Positions 20,801 through 21,783 of a stretch of 21,783 nt of DNA are shown here, piece after piece. The position numbers were made by a program, and so were the translations under genes. Positions within the stretch are counted from its first letter, which is position 1. Each line of letters opens with the position of its first letter. The notes beneath the pieces are model-generated. The model did no database searches. It was not told the origin of the DNA and saw only the letters and a program-made list of their open reading frames with translations. The stretch spans positions 1 through 21,783 of the forward strand of contig CAJPVJ010000657.1 of the NCBI GenBank assembly GCA_905397405.1. The letters run 5' to 3'. The stretch comes from Oppiella nova. Lineage: Eukaryota > Arthropoda > Arachnida > Sarcoptiformes > Oppiidae.

Positions 20801-21783
20801 ATTTATATTTTAATATTTTAGGTATTGTAGGTAAAATCAACGTAGGTAAAATCATAGACAACCGTTTTTATGAATTATAAAGTTTGATTGCTTATCATCC
20901 CTTTCCCTTATAATTCCAAACAATGTTATGGTATATCATTCATCTATCATATGATGGACTATAACTTAAACATTTGTTCAGAAACGACAATCATATACAG
21001 CGCGCGCGACATAACAATTAAATTAGTCCGGTTACTAAGTAATACACACTTTAATCACAAATTACTCACTTAATTGTAATTATTGTGAATATATTTGTGT
21101 TCAATTGTCTAGATGACTGATCAATGATCACAAATACACGAACGATTGCAAATAAAACGTTTCTAGTCTATTTCTAAATCACCATTTAGTTTAAAATTAA
21201 AATGCATCCAATTGGTCACAATTTAACCCTTTTGTATGTAATTCAATGCGAATCAACCTTCAAATTGTTGACTTTATCGAAATGATTTTAAATTCGTCTC
21301 ATCGTGTGAACACAATTTCGTTTGAATGAATATCTCATTATTTTCTATCCATGAGTTGTACCCATTGTTAACCACAAATTCAGACAATCCATCAAGGTAC
21401 TTTCGCAAATCAGATAAAAATGCATTCATTCGAAACATATCTTAACACATGGAAATAAGTCATAAATATAAAAAATATTTTTGTAAAAACTTATGTCAAA
21501 CTTATGAAAACATATAAAAGTAAATGGAATAAATATTTTCAACTCTGCTTTAATTTGGTTTAATATTGTTAATGTTACTAACAATTGTATTAAAGCAGAA
21601 TTGAAAAGTTCTACCCATTTATATCCACCACATACACAGTATATTACATGAAACAGAAAGTCCGTGGAATTTTATCTTATCTTCTCATTTCAAAATGCTG
21701 AGTCAGATGGACCTTGAGTTTGTTTATTATTGTAGACTAGTTAGTGTAGATTAGAATAAATGGCGTTACATTTAATTGCGTTC
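20801..21783. other. AT-rich DNA to the window end
   Basis: No gene is recognised. The plus-strand frame at 20888-21073 has no family resemblance. The one structured item is the hairpin at 21536-21607. Confidence 0.5.
21536..21607. repeat. 72-nt imperfect hairpin
   Basis: The arms 21536-21554 and 21589-21607 are inverted copies over 19 nt with one mismatch (core TCTGCTTTAAT and ATTAAAGCAGA). A 7-bp inner stem ATTGTTA/TAACAAT closes a 7-nt loop ATGTTAC. The size is compatible with either a small inverted-repeat element or a microRNA-type precursor. Neither is shown by sequence alone. Confidence 0.75.

Noticed and set aside
19335-21783. Transposase or other element-encoded gene near the foldback element
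   Set aside because: No frame in either strand carries a recognisable catalytic motif; only non-coding inverted repeats are present.

Overview
This is eukaryotic nuclear DNA from an animal, most likely an arthropod and plausibly a mite. I infer this from gene content, AT-rich intergenic DNA and small GT-AG introns of mostly 50-75 nt. No search was run, so the lineage is a judgement. There is no bacterial, phage or viral gene, no CRISPR array and no recognisable tRNA or rRNA gene.

Layout from left to right: (1) an AT-rich leader; (2) a plus-strand phospholipase C of the delta/eta type, 5' end not established, spread over about 14 exons to 4833; (3) converging on it with only 151 nt between stop codons, the minus-strand large clamp-loader subunit RFC1 (3 exons), which lacks the usual BRCT half and ends in a PCNA-binding motif; (4) an 876-nt divergent spacer that probably carries both promoters; (5) plus-strand DAZAP2 (3 exons); (6) an AT-rich convergent spacer; (7) a minus-strand orthologue of CACHD1 (10 exons), whose first exon is broken by an exact 127-bp tandem duplication; (8) a minus-strand, 153-residue intracellular globin in two exons, whose small first exon I recovered by hand; (9) a minus-strand, single-exon RCC1-repeat protein without a BTB domain; (10) about 2.4 kb of AT-rich DNA with a foldback element, an unresolved base N beside a 47-bp direct repeat, and a separate 72-nt hairpin.

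The genes do not form a functional cluster. They are unrelated household and signalling genes: PIP2 hydrolysis, DNA replication, a WW-ligand adaptor, a calcium-channel accessory protein, a haem protein and a beta-propeller. Neighbours are packed tail-to-tail (PLC/RFC1, DAZAP2/CACHD1) and head-to-head (RFC1/DAZAP2).

I found no convincing undescribed multi-gene system. The most interesting biology is the RFC1 architecture, with the BRCT region missing and a canonical C-terminal PIP box. Three oddities look at least partly like assembly problems: the 127-bp frame-breaking repeat in CACHD1, the N-flanked 47-bp repeat, and one PLC intron whose best splice sites do not keep frame.
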